A stretch of DNA of 64,000 nucleotides from Hymenobacter oligotrophus (GCF_003574965.1 NZ_CP032317.1:186001-250000); one strand, 5' to 3'. Positions 9,271-18,586 are shown, counted from the first letter of the stretch. Notes: generated by a model not told the origin, from the sequence alone. Numbers and translations: made by a program.

Positions 9271-9552
9271 CGGCAAGGGCGTATGAAGCGGCAAAATACC
9301 CGCTTTGCGGCAGCTGGCCCAATGCAGCTTTGGGCAACCGGGCTGCAGGCCCCTGCAAGGCCGGCCTGCTACGCCCCTAACCTAGGGCATAACGGCTGCC
9401 CGCGGGCAGCGTGGGGCCGGCGCCAGACGCATAACCTAAGTGCTTTGGCTTTGTTTTAATTATTTGAAAGTTAATGTGTTAAGCGAAAATTAATACAACA
9501 ATTACCGGCGCGCGGGGTTCGGACAGTATTCTTCAACCAAAACCCAAGTACC
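9271..9552. other. Divergent intergenic region with AT-rich tract
   Basis: 282 bp between the divergent GH31 gene and the small protein at 9553. An AT-rich tract at about 9445-9505 stands out from the GC-rich surroundings and probably holds the promoter of the small-protein pair. One CCTAGG lies near 9380. No gene is seen. Confidence 0.45.
9291..9322 (-). promoter_or_regulatory. Candidate promoter of the secreted GH31 gene
   Basis: On the minus strand a TTG (plus-strand 9320-9322) is followed after 21 bases by TATTTTGC (plus-strand 9291-9298), close to the Bacteroidota TTG-N19/21-TAnnTTTG pattern. The ATG at 9270 is 20 bases downstream. Confidence 0.4.
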
Positions 9553-9915
9553 ATGCAAAATCAGCAAGGCAACAACGCACAAGCCGGTTCGCAGCAGCTC
9601 GATGCCACCCTGCAGGCGCTCCAAAACAACGACTTGCAAAGCCTCGCGCCGCAAGCCGGCCAAAACATTCAGGGCTGGATCAGCACCCTGCGCAACTCCA
9701 ACAACGGCCAACTCTCGGGCATTGCCTCCGAGCTGGAACGCCTCAACGACTCGTTGCGCGGCGGCTCGCCCGATGCAATGCAGGTGCAGCAGTCGTTGAG
9801 AACGTTGGGTGAGCACACAACCCGGGCCGCGGAGTCGGCCGATGCCCAATCGCAGGACAAGCTGCGCCAGCTCGGCCAGGCGCTGTCGTCGGCTGCCTCT
9901 CAGCTGCAGGGCTAG
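9553..9915 (+). CDS. Small helical protein, paralogue 1 of a tandem pair
   Basis: A 120-residue soluble protein rich in Gln, Asn, Ser and Ala with no signal peptide or membrane segment. It is predicted largely helical, with leucine-spaced runs such as LDATLQALQNNDLQSL and LGQALSSAASQLQG. It is clearly related to the next gene (10074): both share LQALQ near the N terminus, the block GIASELERLNDSL/DIASELDRLNDLL, RAAESA, and a C-terminal LxQALSSAAxxL. I do not recognise a family; a structural or stress-related role is possible, but nothing visible assigns function. The ATG follows an A/C-rich leader. Confidence 0.75.
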   Translation: MQNQQGNNAQAGSQQLDATLQALQNNDLQSLAPQAGQNIQGWISTLRNSNNGQLSGIASELERLNDSLRGGSPDAMQVQQSLRTLGEHTTRAAESADAQSQDKLRQLGQALSSAASQLQG

Positions 9916-10073
9916 CCTGTTGCTTTGCCGCATCCGGTAGGTTCGGCCCACCCCGCCGCCTAGGTGGCAGGGTGGGCCGTTGGCTGCAGGGGCGCCCGGC
10001 GGGCACAACGCCGCGGCGCTGCCAACGTAGGTTAGGCAACAACCGTTAGCCGCCACCCAAACCCTCGACGAGT

Positions 10074-10418
10074 ATGCAAGCCTCCGGATCGGAAAACCAC
10101 CCGCAGTTCGACGTTACGTTGCAAGCCCTGCAAAGCCCTGATTTGTTGCAACAAGGCCAGCAGGCACAGCCTTACATCCGGGAGTGGGCCCAGGCCTTGC
10201 GCCGCTCCACCAACAACCAGCTTTCCGACATTGCCTCGGAGCTTGATCGGCTGAACGACCTGCTGCAAACCGCCGCGCCCGACAAAGCCCGCGTGCGCCA
10301 ATCGTTGGAAACCCTGGCCGAGTACACCGAGCGCGCCGCCGAAAGCGCCGGCGCATCGGGGCCCGAAATTCAGCAGTTAAGCCAAGCCCTGAGCAGCGCT
10401 GCCGACAAGCTGCGCTAA
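10074..10418 (+). CDS. Small helical protein, paralogue 2 of a tandem pair
   Basis: A 114-residue paralogue of the protein encoded at 9553, separated from it by 158 bp. Shared landmarks are TLQALQ at residues 15-20, DIASELDRLNDLL near 50-62, LxTLAEYTERAAESA near 80-95 and LSQALSSAADKLR at the C terminus. The middle region has diverged and this copy is more charged. No signal peptide or membrane segment is present. It ends before a terminator-like hairpin at about 10506-10540. Function unknown; the pair most likely arose by tandem duplication. Confidence 0.75.
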   Translation: MQASGSENHPQFDVTLQALQSPDLLQQGQQAQPYIREWAQALRRSTNNQLSDIASELDRLNDLLQTAAPDKARVRQSLETLAEYTERAAESAGASGPEIQQLSQALSSAADKLR

Positions 10419-10715
10419 ACCCCGGACCTAGGGCTTGCAAAACAAGCCACACCCATTATTGAAGATTGCAGCAGGTGCGGAGTAGCGCTCTGCCCAACAA
10501 TACCCGGAAGCCCCGTTGGCGAAGCGCCACCGGGGCTTCGGCGTGCTAGGCCTGGCCAACAGGCCAAACACCCGGCTGGTGGTCAATCAATATTAGAATT
10601 AATATATATTATTTAGCTGGGCAACGGTGCGCCCACAGCCTGCATCTGCTCACTTGTGAGGTGCGGTAGCGCATCTCCGGCAGCAATTAATCGTCTTATT
10701 TATTTCTCAGCTGTA
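10419..10715. other. Intergenic region with hairpin and AT-rich promoter tract
   Basis: 297 bp holding a CCTAGG at about 10425, the hairpin at 10506-10541 and an AT-rich tract at about 10585-10615, a plausible promoter region for the serine hydrolase that follows. No gene is seen. Confidence 0.45.
10506..10541. terminator. Terminator-like hairpin after the small paralogue pair
   Basis: GAAGCCCCGTTGGCG pairs with CGCCACCGGGGCTTC across a short loop, with one mismatch. There is no long T tract, so termination efficiency is uncertain. Confidence 0.5.
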
Positions 10716-12206
10716 GTGAAAAAATCTTTCCGCTTACTCTCGTTTATCATCGGTGGCGCTTTGGTTGCGCTGCTGAGCCGGCCCGCCGACGTGCAGGCCC
10801 AAGCGCAAACCCCTGCCACCGATAGCGTTGATGTGTTGGTGAAGCAGGCCATGCGGCAGCTGCGCATTCCCGGTTTGCAGTTGGCGGTGGTGCGCCACGG
10901 CCGCATCGAAAAGCTGGGGCAGTACGGCGTTGCCAACGTGCAGGATTCGGTGCCGGTAACCAAGCAAACGCGCTTTTTTCTCAACTCCATCACCAAGGCG
11001 TTTGTGGGCGTGGCAGCCATGCAGTTGGTTGAGGCCGGCAAGCTCGACCTAGGCGCGCCGGTGGGGCGCTACTTGCCCGAGTTGCCCGCCAGCTGGCACC
11101 CGGTTACGGTGCGGCAGCTGCTCACGCACACTTCGGGCCTGCCCGATATCATGCCCGAGGTTGCGATGGTGACGGAAAACAACGAGAAAGCCGCCTGGGC
11201 GCAGGTGCAAACCCAGCCGCTCGATTTTCCGGCCGGCCAGCAGTTTGCCTACAACCAAACCAACTACCTGCTGCTGGGCAAACTCATCGATAAGCTCAGC
11301 GGGCAGCCGTTTGCCGAGTTTATCCGGCAACGGCAGCTCGAGGTAGTAGGCATGCCTCGTACAAGCTCCGGCGACGCCCACGACGTGCTGCCCAACGCCG
11401 CCCGCGGCTACACCTACACGCAGTACATCGACGGGCAAGTGCGCCGCGGCAAGCAAATGCGCAATTTGTTTGAAGTATTTCCGCCCTCGCTGCGCACGGC
11501 AGCGGGCATGAGCTCCACGGCCGAGGAGCTGGCTCGTTGGCTAATTGCCCTGCAGCAAAACAAGCTGCTGCAACCCGCCAGCCTGACCACGCTCTGGACG
11601 CCCGGCCGCCTCAACGACGGCTCGCAGCGTAGCTTCGGTGGTAAGCTCAACGGCTACGCCCTAGGTTGGCCTACCGTCGACAGGCCCGAGCACCGCGCCG
11701 TGGCGCCCGTAGGCGGCGGCCGCTCGGCCGTGTTTGTGTACCCCCACGACGACCTCGCCATCGTTGTGCTCACCAACCTGCAGGGCGCCAGCCCCGAGCG
11801 CTTTATCGACGAGCTGGCCGCCTGCTACATCCCCGACATGCGCGCGGCCGATGGCTTTGGCCTGCCGCCCGTAGTGCGCACCCTGCACCGCACGCTGCGC
11901 CAGCGCGGCTTTCAGCACGCCGAGGCCGAGGTGCGCAAAGCCAAGCGCCAAAACCCCAATTACCAGCTCTCGGAAGCCGACGTGAATGCCTGGGGTTACA
12001 TCCTGATGCAACAAGGGCAGCTCGCCAATGCCTTATCGGTATTTCAGCTGAACGTGCACCTATACCCCAACAGCGCCAACACCTACGATAGCCTGGCCGA
12101 AGCCTACGCCGAGCTAGGCAACAAAAAGCTAGCTACCCAAAACTACGCCCGCTCTCTGCAGCTGAACCCGCAAAATAAAGCCGCTGCCGAGTACCTCAAA
12201 AATTAA
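10716..12206 (+). CDS. Beta-lactamase-family serine hydrolase with C-terminal TPR-like region
   Basis: A 496-residue exported protein of the beta-lactamase/class C penicillin-binding fold. I start at GTG 10716, which gives KKSFRLLSFIIGGALVALL as a classic signal peptide; an ATG at 10656 would add 20 unlikely residues. The SxxK nucleophile motif is SITK (Ser91, Lys94). The second motif appears as YNQTNY near Tyr179, a variant of YxN. LLTHTSGLPD is the conserved barrel-edge segment. Residues about 400-496 contain two TPR-like helical repeats (for example NTYDSLAEAYAELGNKKLA). It probably acts as a periplasmic esterase or D-aminopeptidase/carboxypeptidase-like enzyme, not a true beta-lactamase. 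A strong terminator follows at 12244-12276. Confidence 0.85.
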   Translation: MKKSFRLLSFIIGGALVALLSRPADVQAQAQTPATDSVDVLVKQAMRQLRIPGLQLAVVRHGRIEKLGQYGVANVQDSVPVTKQTRFFLNSITKAFVGVAAMQLVEAGKLDLGAPVGRYLPELPASWHPVTVRQLLTHTSGLPDIMPEVAMVTENNEKAAWAQVQTQPLDFPAGQQFAYNQTNYLLLGKLIDKLSGQPFAEFIRQRQLEVVGMPRTSSGDAHDVLPNAARGYTYTQYIDGQVRRGKQMRNLFEVFPPSLRTAAGMSSTAEELARWLIALQQNKLLQPASLTTLWTPGRLNDGSQRSFGGKLNGYALGWPTVDRPEHRAVAPVGGGRSAVFVYPHDDLAIVVLTNLQGASPERFIDELAACYIPDMRAADGFGLPPVVRTLHRTLRQRGFQHAEAEVRKAKRQNPNYQLSEADVNAWGYILMQQGQLANALSVFQLNVHLYPNSANTYDSLAEAYAELGNKKLATQNYARSLQLNPQNKAAAEYLKN

Positions 12207-12243
12207 CGCGGCTCCGAAGTCCGCCGCCTTTTAAATACGCAAT

Positions 12244-12276
12244 AAAAAGCCCCACCAGTAAGCGGTGGGGCTTTTT
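12244..12276 (+). terminator. Intrinsic terminator
   Basis: Stem AAAAAGCCCCACC / GGTGGGGCTTTTT with a seven-base loop and a following T run. It ends the serine hydrolase transcript and, given the A run on the other side, could also serve the convergent gamma-glutamyltransferase gene. Confidence 0.85.
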
Positions 12277-12328
12277 TTGATTGATGCGGCGGCCTGCCTA
12301 CTATGTGGCCAAGGATACCTAGGGCTGT

Positions 12329-14083
12329 TTAGTAGCCCGCTGCCGTGTCGTCGCCGCGCGGGTCGGCGCCGCCTACCAGCGTGCCGTCTTTGCGCCGTTC
12401 AATCATGTCGATGCGGCCCCACGGGCTGCGCGGGTTTAGCTTGTGGCCGCGGTGCTCCAGCTCGGTGCGGGCAGCGGGGGAGAGGGCGCCTTCTTCCACA
12501 TCGATGTGGTCGGGGAGCCACTGGTGGTGCAGGCGCGGCGCCGCCACGGCCTGTTGCGGATCGAAGCCGTAATCGAGCACGTTAAGCGTGGCCTGCAGCA
12601 CCGAGGTAATGATGGTGCTGCCGCCCGGCGTACCTACTACCATGCGCAGTTGGTCGTTTTCGGTAACGATGGTGGGCGTCATGGACGAAAGCATGCGCTT
12701 GCCGGGCTGAATGGCGTTGGCCGTGCCGCCGATTACGCCATACATATTCGGCACGCCGGGCTTGGCCGAAAAGTCGTCCATTTCGTTGTTCAGCAAAAAG
12801 CCGGCGCCCTGCACCACTACTTTGGAGCCGTAGCGGCCGTTGAGCGTGGTGGTGCAGCTTACGGCATTGCCCTGCGCATCCACAATGCTGTAGTGCGTGG
12901 TTTGGTCCGATTCGTACGGGGGCAAGGCCGCGCCTGCCTGCACCTGCGCCGACGATGAAGCCGGACCAGTGGGGGAGAGGCCTTGCGTGCGGGTGCGCAG
13001 GTATTTGTGGTCGAGCAGTTGCGCTACGGGCACGCGGCCGAAGTCAGGGTCGCCTAGGTACGTGGCGCGGTCGGCGTAGGCGCGGCGTTCGGCCTCGGTA
13101 ATCAGGTGCACGGCCGCGGCCGAGTGCCAGCCCAGCTTGCCCAGGTTGTAGGGCTCCAGCATCTGCAGCATTTGCAGCAAGGCCACACCGCCCGAGCTGG
13201 GTGGCGGCATGCTGATCACCTCGTATTGGCGGTAGCGGCCACGCAGCGGCGTGCGCCACGCGGGTTGGTACTGGTCGAGGTCGGCTTGGGCGATAATGCC
13301 GTTGCCGCGCTGCATTTCGGCCAGCAGCAAGCGGGCCGTTTCGCCCTGGTAAAAGCCGTTGCGGCCTTGGTCGCGAATCCGACCTAGGGCCGCGGACAGC
13401 TCGGGGTACTTCACCACGTCGCCGGCTTGCCACGGGCGGCCTTCGGGGTGGGCGTACACAGGCACGTGCTTGTTCAGACGCAGAAAATCGGCGCGGGTGT
13501 CGTTCAGGCCTTGCGCTTCTTTTGCGGTAAGCCGCAGGCCCTGAGTCGCCAACTCAACCGAAGGCGCTACCAACTGCGCCCACGGCAGCTTGCCCAATTT
13601 TTGGTGCAGCGCCACCATGCCCGCCACGGTGCCCGGCACGCCGGCGGCCAGGTGCCCATCGGTGCTCAGGCCGGGGCGCACGTTGCCTTGCGCATCGAGG
13701 TACATATCGCGCGAAGCGGCCAGCGGTGCCTTCTCGCGGAAATCGAGAGTACCCAACGAGCCATCGGCATGGCGATACACCACAAACCCGCCGCCGCCAA
13801 TATTGCCCGCCGCAGGCAGCGCTACGGCCAAAGCAAACTGCACCGCCACGGCTGCGTCGTAGGCGTTGCCGCCTTGCCGCAGTACCTCCAGGCCAATGCG
13901 CGTGGCCTCGGGGTGCGCCGATACCACCATGGCCTGGCGGGCCGTAACGGGTGCCGCAGCCCTAGGTGCCGGTAGGGCAGTGGCACCGGCAGCGGTGGTG
14001 TAGGTGGCTGGTTGGCGTTGGCAAGCGGGCAAGCCAGCCAGCACAGCGGCAAGGCCCAGAGCAAGGAAGGAGCGGTGGAGCAT
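12329..14083 (-). CDS. ggt: Gamma-glutamyltransferase (lipoprotein)
   Basis: A 584-residue gamma-glutamyltranspeptidase, which cleaves glutathione and other gamma-glutamyl compounds. The signal peptide ends LAGLPAC, so Cys21 is a likely lipidation site. The proenzyme self-cleaves before the first Thr of TTHYSIVD (about Thr395), giving large and small subunits. Other family blocks are NIGGGGFVVYR, NNEMDDFSAKPGVPN, the oxyanion-region MLSSMTPTIV, GTPGGSTIITSVLQ and LHHQWLPD. The C terminus (DTAAGY) also matches the family. It is divergent from the OmpA-family gene across 197 bp of AT-rich repeat. TAATTTAG ends four bases before the ATG and may be the -7 element. Confidence 0.95.
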   Translation of the reverse strand: MLHRSFLALGLAAVLAGLPACQRQPATYTTAAGATALPAPRAAAPVTARQAMVVSAHPEATRIGLEVLRQGGNAYDAAVAVQFALAVALPAAGNIGGGGFVVYRHADGSLGTLDFREKAPLAASRDMYLDAQGNVRPGLSTDGHLAAGVPGTVAGMVALHQKLGKLPWAQLVAPSVELATQGLRLTAKEAQGLNDTRADFLRLNKHVPVYAHPEGRPWQAGDVVKYPELSAALGRIRDQGRNGFYQGETARLLLAEMQRGNGIIAQADLDQYQPAWRTPLRGRYRQYEVISMPPPSSGGVALLQMLQMLEPYNLGKLGWHSAAAVHLITEAERRAYADRATYLGDPDFGRVPVAQLLDHKYLRTRTQGLSPTGPASSSAQVQAGAALPPYESDQTTHYSIVDAQGNAVSCTTTLNGRYGSKVVVQGAGFLLNNEMDDFSAKPGVPNMYGVIGGTANAIQPGKRMLSSMTPTIVTENDQLRMVVGTPGGSTIITSVLQATLNVLDYGFDPQQAVAAPRLHHQWLPDHIDVEEGALSPAARTELEHRGHKLNPRSPWGRIDMIERRKDGTLVGGADPRGDDTAAGY

Positions 14084-14087
14084 GCAG

Positions 14088-14095
14088 CTAAATTA
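14088..14095 (-). promoter_or_regulatory. Possible -7 element of ggt
   Basis: On the minus strand TAATTTAG precedes the ATG at 14083 by four bases, one mismatch from TAnnTTTG. No -33 TTG is visible at normal spacing. It is compatible with a leaderless transcript. Confidence 0.3.
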
Positions 14096-14099
14096 CGTT

Positions 14100-14280
14100 T
14101 GTTGGTGTCTGAATTGGTTGTTAGCTGTTAGTTGATGGTTGAGAGTTGTCAGTGCGTTGGGCAATAAGGCAAATGAAGGACAACCAACAGTAACAGCTGA
14201 TGACTAACAACCGACAACTCTAAACTGACAACTGACCACTAACAGCCAAAAGCTAACAGCTAATAGCCGACAACCACACC
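14100..14280. repeat. AT-rich imperfect inverted repeat in a divergent promoter region
   Basis: Between ggt and the OmpA-family gene. The left part (about 14117-14150, GTTGTTAGCTGTTAGTTGAT and onward) is imperfectly complementary to pieces of 14208-14268 (GACAACTCTAAAC, ACTAACAGC, GCTAACAGCTAA). It is built from repeated words of the form TAACAGCT and GACAACT. The 60 bases before the ATG at 14281 are very poor in G, as are the leaders of the genes at 28474 and 29266. Confidence 0.6.
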
Positions 14281-16368
14281 ATGCACCACCGTTCCTGTCT
14301 GCCTTTCCTGTTTCTGCTTGGCGTGCTGGCGCCGGCCGCTTCGGCCCAAACCCTACCGCCCAACTTGTTGCTCGACGATACCTTCGACGACAACCGGCAG
14401 GGCTGGCGCGTGGCCGCCGATGCCAACGGCAGCTTTGCCTTTGAGGCCGGTACCTATCGCGTGCGCAACCAGCAGGGCGTGAGCCTCGAGCTGAAAACCC
14501 TGCCCCTGAACCTAGGAGCCGATTACGCCCTCGAGGCCACCGTGCAGCAACAAGGCGACGGCCGCGGCGGCTTGTTTTGGGGCGCTGCCGACGACGACAA
14601 CGGCAACGTATTCGCCCTCGAAAACGACGGCCGCAGCTACGTGATTGGTCGCTGGCAGAAAGGCAAGTGGGAAGAGTTACGCCCGGCCACCGCCGTGCCG
14701 GGCAGTGCCAGCGGCAAACCGCACACCCTGCGCGTGCTGGTGCACGGCAACGAAGCCCGCTACTACATCGACGGCGCCGAAGTCTGGAAGCAAGCCGCCC
14801 TGCGCACCTACGGCACCTACCTAGGGCCCTACGCCAGCCGCCAGGCCGAGCTGCGCCTCGATCGGCTGCGTGCCTGGCACAAGGCCAGCATCAGGCTAGC
14901 GCCCGACCTGCCGCTTACCATGCAGCGCGAGCATTTGGGCTTGGCCCTAAACGAGCCCGACGTGCGCGAAACCAACCCGCGCGTGAGCCCCGATGGCCGC
15001 CAGCTGTATTTTGCCCGCGACGTGCGCCAAGGCGACGCCCAAAACCTCGACGTGTTTGTGGCGCAGCGCCAGCCCGATGGCCGCTACGCCGATGTGCAGC
15101 CCTTAGGTAAACCGCTCAACAACGAGGGCAACAACGCCGTGGAAAGCATCACGCCCGATGGCAACACGGCCTTGCTCATGAACCTCTACAAGCCCGATGG
15201 CAGCAGCCGGCCCGAGCGCGGCGCCTCCGTGGCCCGCCGCCGCCCCGATGGCAGCTGGAGCACGCCCGAGCAGGTGCGCTTTCGGGCTTTGCCACCCGCC
15301 GCCGAGCGCGCCGATTACTTTCTGGCCGCATCGGGCAACGTGATGCTGCTGGCCCTCGATGCGCCCACGCACCCGCAGAAGTGCGACTTGTACGTGAGCC
15401 ACCAAACGCCCAAAGGCGACTGGACCGAGCCCAAACCCCTAGGTGCCACCATCAACACGCCCGGCGACGACTACGCCCCGTACTTGGCACCCGATGGCCG
15501 CACGCTGTATTTCGCCTCCAGCGGCCACCCCGGCTTTGGCGGCGACGACATTTTCGTGACCACGCGCCTCGACGAAACCTGGACGAAGTGGAGCCCACCG
15601 CTGAACCTAGGGCCGGGCATCAACACCCTGCAAGACGACGGTTATTTCTCCGTTACAGCCTCCGGCGACCATGCTTTTTTGGTAGGCACCAACGACCGCG
15701 GCAACTACGACCTTTACCGCGTAGCCCTGCCGCCAGCGCTGCGCCCCAAAGCCACCGTTCTGGTACGCGGCCGCACCCTCGATGCCCGCACCAACCAACC
15801 CATAGTAGCCGATATTAAGGTGGAGCTGCAGCCCAAGGGCACCGCCGCCGGCGAGGCCCGCGCGGCTACGGCGGGTCGCTTTCAGCTAACCTTGCCCGGC
15901 GGCTCGGCCTACGTGGTGCGCGCCACCGCCACCGGCTACTTGTCCACCACCGAGCCGCTTGACCTGAGCACCAACGCGCAGTACTCCGAAATCAGCCGCG
16001 ACATATTGCTTACGCCGCTATCGGCCGGGCAGCGCATTGCTCTCAACAACTTGTTTTTTCAGCAGAGCAAGCCCGATTTGCTGCCCACCTCGCAGCCCGA
16101 GCTCGATCGGCTGGTGCAGGTGCTCAAAGACAACCCCGACCTTAAAATTCGCCTCGAGGGCCACACCGACAACCAAGGCGACCCCAAGCTGAACGTGAAG
16201 CTCTCGGAGGAGCGCGTGCAGCACGTGCAGCAGTATTTGGTGGGGCAGGGTATTGCGGCTGCGCGCCTGCAAACCGTGGGCTTCGGCGGCAGTAAACCCG
16301 TAGCGCCCAACGACAACGAGTACAACCGGCGCAAAAACCGACGTGTAGAGCTTGTGGTAACGGAGTAG
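14281..16368 (+). CDS. OmpA-family protein with PD40 propeller repeats
   Basis: A 695-residue exported protein. Residues 1-22 are a signal peptide (LFLLGVLAPAASAQ). Residues about 30-205 look like a concanavalin/laminin-G-type beta-sandwich (LLLDDTFDDNRQGW start). Residues about 235-480 carry PD40-type beta-propeller repeats with recurring xPDGRxLYFAxxxxGxGGxDIF patterns. Residues about 490-580 resemble a carboxypeptidase regulatory-like sandwich. Residues about 585-695 are an OmpA C-terminal domain that binds peptidoglycan (LEGHTDNQGDPKLN, then RRKNRRVELVV). It should sit in the periplasm or outer membrane, tethered to the cell wall. The arrangement resembles PorE-type T9SS-associated proteins, but I cannot assign that role. 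Confidence 0.85.
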   Translation: MHHRSCLPFLFLLGVLAPAASAQTLPPNLLLDDTFDDNRQGWRVAADANGSFAFEAGTYRVRNQQGVSLELKTLPLNLGADYALEATVQQQGDGRGGLFWGAADDDNGNVFALENDGRSYVIGRWQKGKWEELRPATAVPGSASGKPHTLRVLVHGNEARYYIDGAEVWKQAALRTYGTYLGPYASRQAELRLDRLRAWHKASIRLAPDLPLTMQREHLGLALNEPDVRETNPRVSPDGRQLYFARDVRQGDAQNLDVFVAQRQPDGRYADVQPLGKPLNNEGNNAVESITPDGNTALLMNLYKPDGSSRPERGASVARRRPDGSWSTPEQVRFRALPPAAERADYFLAASGNVMLLALDAPTHPQKCDLYVSHQTPKGDWTEPKPLGATINTPGDDYAPYLAPDGRTLYFASSGHPGFGGDDIFVTTRLDETWTKWSPPLNLGPGINTLQDDGYFSVTASGDHAFLVGTNDRGNYDLYRVALPPALRPKATVLVRGRTLDARTNQPIVADIKVELQPKGTAAGEARAATAGRFQLTLPGGSAYVVRATATGYLSTTEPLDLSTNAQYSEISRDILLTPLSAGQRIALNNLFFQQSKPDLLPTSQPELDRLVQVLKDNPDLKIRLEGHTDNQGDPKLNVKLSEERVQHVQQYLVGQGIAAARLQTVGFGGSKPVAPNDNEYNRRKNRRVELVVTE

Positions 16369-16474
16369 CGATGCGCACCACTCGGCGCTAGTCGTTTCGG
16401 CCTTTTTATTTGCGTAGTTTATTTAACAACTTGGTCGGGCCAAGGCACGGCCGCGTACCACTCCGGTAGGCGCT

Positions 16475-16482
16475 TACCTTTG
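16475..16482 (+). promoter_or_regulatory. Candidate -7 promoter element of glgB
   Basis: TACCTTTG is an exact match to the Bacteroidota -7 consensus TAnnTTTG and ends 23 bases before the ATG at 16506. No good -33 TTG is present at 19-21 bases. Confidence 0.45.
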
Positions 16483-16505
16483 CCCCGAACCAAACGCCTG
16501 CTCCG

Positions 16506-18563
16506 ATGGATACTGCCGAAGTTACTGCCCCGGTTACTGCTGCCGAACCGCAACTGCCCTTGGTGCAACAAGACCCTTGGCTGGCTCCTTTTGCCGAAGT
16601 AATTCGGCGCCGGCTCGCGCGCTTTGAGCAGCGACTAACCGAAATCCAGGCCGAATGCGGCTCTTTGGCCCGCTACGCCTGCCGCCACCAGCAATTCGGG
16701 CTACACTACGATGCGCGCCGCCGCGGCTACTGGTTTCGGGAGTGGGCGCCGGCTGCCGAAGCCGTGTCCATCATGGGCGACTTCAACCAGTGGGATAGGC
16801 ACTACACGCCGCTCGCGCGCCGTGCCGATGGCGTGTGGGAGGTATTTCTGAGCGAGCAAACCTTCCCGAACCTGGTGCACGGCTCGCGCTACAAAGTACA
16901 CATAGTGGCCGCCAACGGCGCGCGCGACCGGCTGCCCGCCACCGTGCGCCGCGTGGTGCAAGATGAGCACAGCAAGGATTTTGCAGCCCAGGTGTGGCGC
17001 CCCGAGCAGCCGTTTCAGTGGACGGACCAGCAGTTCCGCGTGAACAACTACGTGAAGGAGCCGCTCATTTACGAGGCGCACGTAGGCATGGCCCTCGAGG
17101 AAGGCCGCGTAGGCACCTGGCGCGAGTTTGCCGATTACATTCTGCCCCGCATTCAGGCCGCGGGCTACAACGTGGTGCAGCTGATGGCCGTGGCCGAACA
17201 CCCGTACTACGGCTCGTTTGGCTACCACGTGGCCAACTTCTTCGCGCCCTCGGCCCGCTTCGGCACCCCCGAAGACCTAAAGTACCTCGTAAACGAGGCG
17301 CACCGCCGCGGCCTGGCCGTGGTAATGGACGTGGTGCACTCGCACAGCGTGAAAAACGAAGCCGAAGGACTGGGCAACCTCGATGGCTCCGACAACCTGT
17401 ACTTCCACAAGGGCGAACGGGGCAAGCACCCCGGCTGGGACTCGCTGCTGTTCGACTACGGCCGCCCCGAGGTGCAGCAGTTTCTGCTCAGCAACCTGCG
17501 CTATTGGCTCGAGGAGTTCCACTTCGATGGCTTCCGGTTCGATGGCGTAACCAGCATGCTCTACCACCACCACGGCGAGGGCACGGCTTTCACCGAGTAC
17601 GCGCAGTACTTCGGCCCCGAAGCCGACGACGATGCCATTCTGTACCTGCAGCTGGCTACGGCGCTGGTGAAGGAATGCAAGAAATCGGCCTTGCTAATTG
17701 CCGAAGACATGAGCGGCTTGCCGGGCCTGGCGCGCCCCCTGAAAGAAGGAGGCATCGGGTTCGACTACCGCCTAGGTATGGGCCTGCCCGATTTCTGGAT
17801 TAAGACCCTAAAGCATCAGCGCGACGAAGACTGGAACCTCGGCGGCTTGTGGCACCAGCTCAGCAACCGCCGCGCCGGCGAGAAAACCGTGGCCTATGCC
17901 GAGTCGCACGACCAGGCCTTGGTAGGCGACAAAACCCTCTCGCACTGGCTGCTCGACGCGCGGGTGTACAGCAGCATGTCGCGCCTCAACTCGCCCGACA
18001 TCGAAACGGTGCGCGGCGTGGCCCTGCACAAAATGATTCGCCTGATAACCCTAGGTGCCGGCGGCGAGGCCTACATGAACTTCATCGGCAACGAGTTCGG
18101 CCACCCCGAGTGGGTCGATTTTCCGCGCCAAGGCAACAATTGGAGCCACCACCACGCGCGCCGGCAGTGGTCGTTGGCCGACAACCCCGACCTGTACTAC
18201 CACGCCTGGCTGCAGTTCGACAAGGCCATGATTGCCCTGGAGCGCCGCACGCGTTTCCTGAACGCCGGCCCGGCCCGTTTGCTGCACACCGATGAGGACA
18301 ACAAGGTAATGGCCTTTGAGCGCGGGGGCTTGGTGTTCGTGTTCAACTTCCACCCCGAGCGCAGCCTGCCCGATTACCGCATCTTCGCCGGCTCGGCGGG
18401 CAGCTACGTACCCGTGCTCGATTCCGACGAGCCGCAGTTCGGCGGCTTCGGGCGCATTACGGCGGGTATCAAGCACTTCACCCAACCCGATGAGCACGGC
18501 ACGCCGTTCCTGAGCTTGTACTTGCCCACCCGCACCGCCCAAGTGCTGCAGCGGGTTAAGTAG
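16506..18563 (+). CDS. glgB: 1,4-alpha-glucan branching enzyme
   Basis: A 685-residue GH13 enzyme with an N-terminal CBM48 domain (residues about 60-165; YWFREWAPAAEAVSIMGDFN). It forms alpha-1,6 branches in glycogen in the cytoplasm. The pattern is that of the eukaryote-like GBE1 subfamily: YEAHVGMA at 189-196, VVMDVVHSHSVKNEAEGLG, FDGFRFDGVTSMLYHHHG with nucleophile Asp346, LLIAEDMSG with acid/base Glu400, and AESHDQALVGDKT with Asp469. The C-terminal beta domain ends near 685 with no extension. No signal peptide is present. The neighbourhood (amylase, alpha-glucosidases, a glycosyltransferase-like protein) supports alpha-glucan metabolism. The intergenic repeat at 18587 follows it. Confidence 0.93.
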   Translation: MDTAEVTAPVTAAEPQLPLVQQDPWLAPFAEVIRRRLARFEQRLTEIQAECGSLARYACRHQQFGLHYDARRRGYWFREWAPAAEAVSIMGDFNQWDRHYTPLARRADGVWEVFLSEQTFPNLVHGSRYKVHIVAANGARDRLPATVRRVVQDEHSKDFAAQVWRPEQPFQWTDQQFRVNNYVKEPLIYEAHVGMALEEGRVGTWREFADYILPRIQAAGYNVVQLMAVAEHPYYGSFGYHVANFFAPSARFGTPEDLKYLVNEAHRRGLAVVMDVVHSHSVKNEAEGLGNLDGSDNLYFHKGERGKHPGWDSLLFDYGRPEVQQFLLSNLRYWLEEFHFDGFRFDGVTSMLYHHHGEGTAFTEYAQYFGPEADDDAILYLQLATALVKECKKSALLIAEDMSGLPGLARPLKEGGIGFDYRLGMGLPDFWIKTLKHQRDEDWNLGGLWHQLSNRRAGEKTVAYAESHDQALVGDKTLSHWLLDARVYSSMSRLNSPDIETVRGVALHKMIRLITLGAGGEAYMNFIGNEFGHPEWVDFPRQGNNWSHHHARRQWSLADNPDLYYHAWLQFDKAMIALERRTRFLNAGPARLLHTDEDNKVMAFERGGLVFVFNFHPERSLPDYRIFAGSAGSYVPVLDSDEPQFGGFGRITAGIKHFTQPDEHGTPFLSLYLPTRTAQVLQRVK

Positions 18564-18586
18564 ACCTATGGCACCGTTCCCGCCGC

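Noticed and set aside
10716-12206. Antibiotic-resistance beta-lactamase
   Set aside because: It has a long C-terminal TPR-like extension and a variant second motif; this fits a general esterase/peptidase-like member better.
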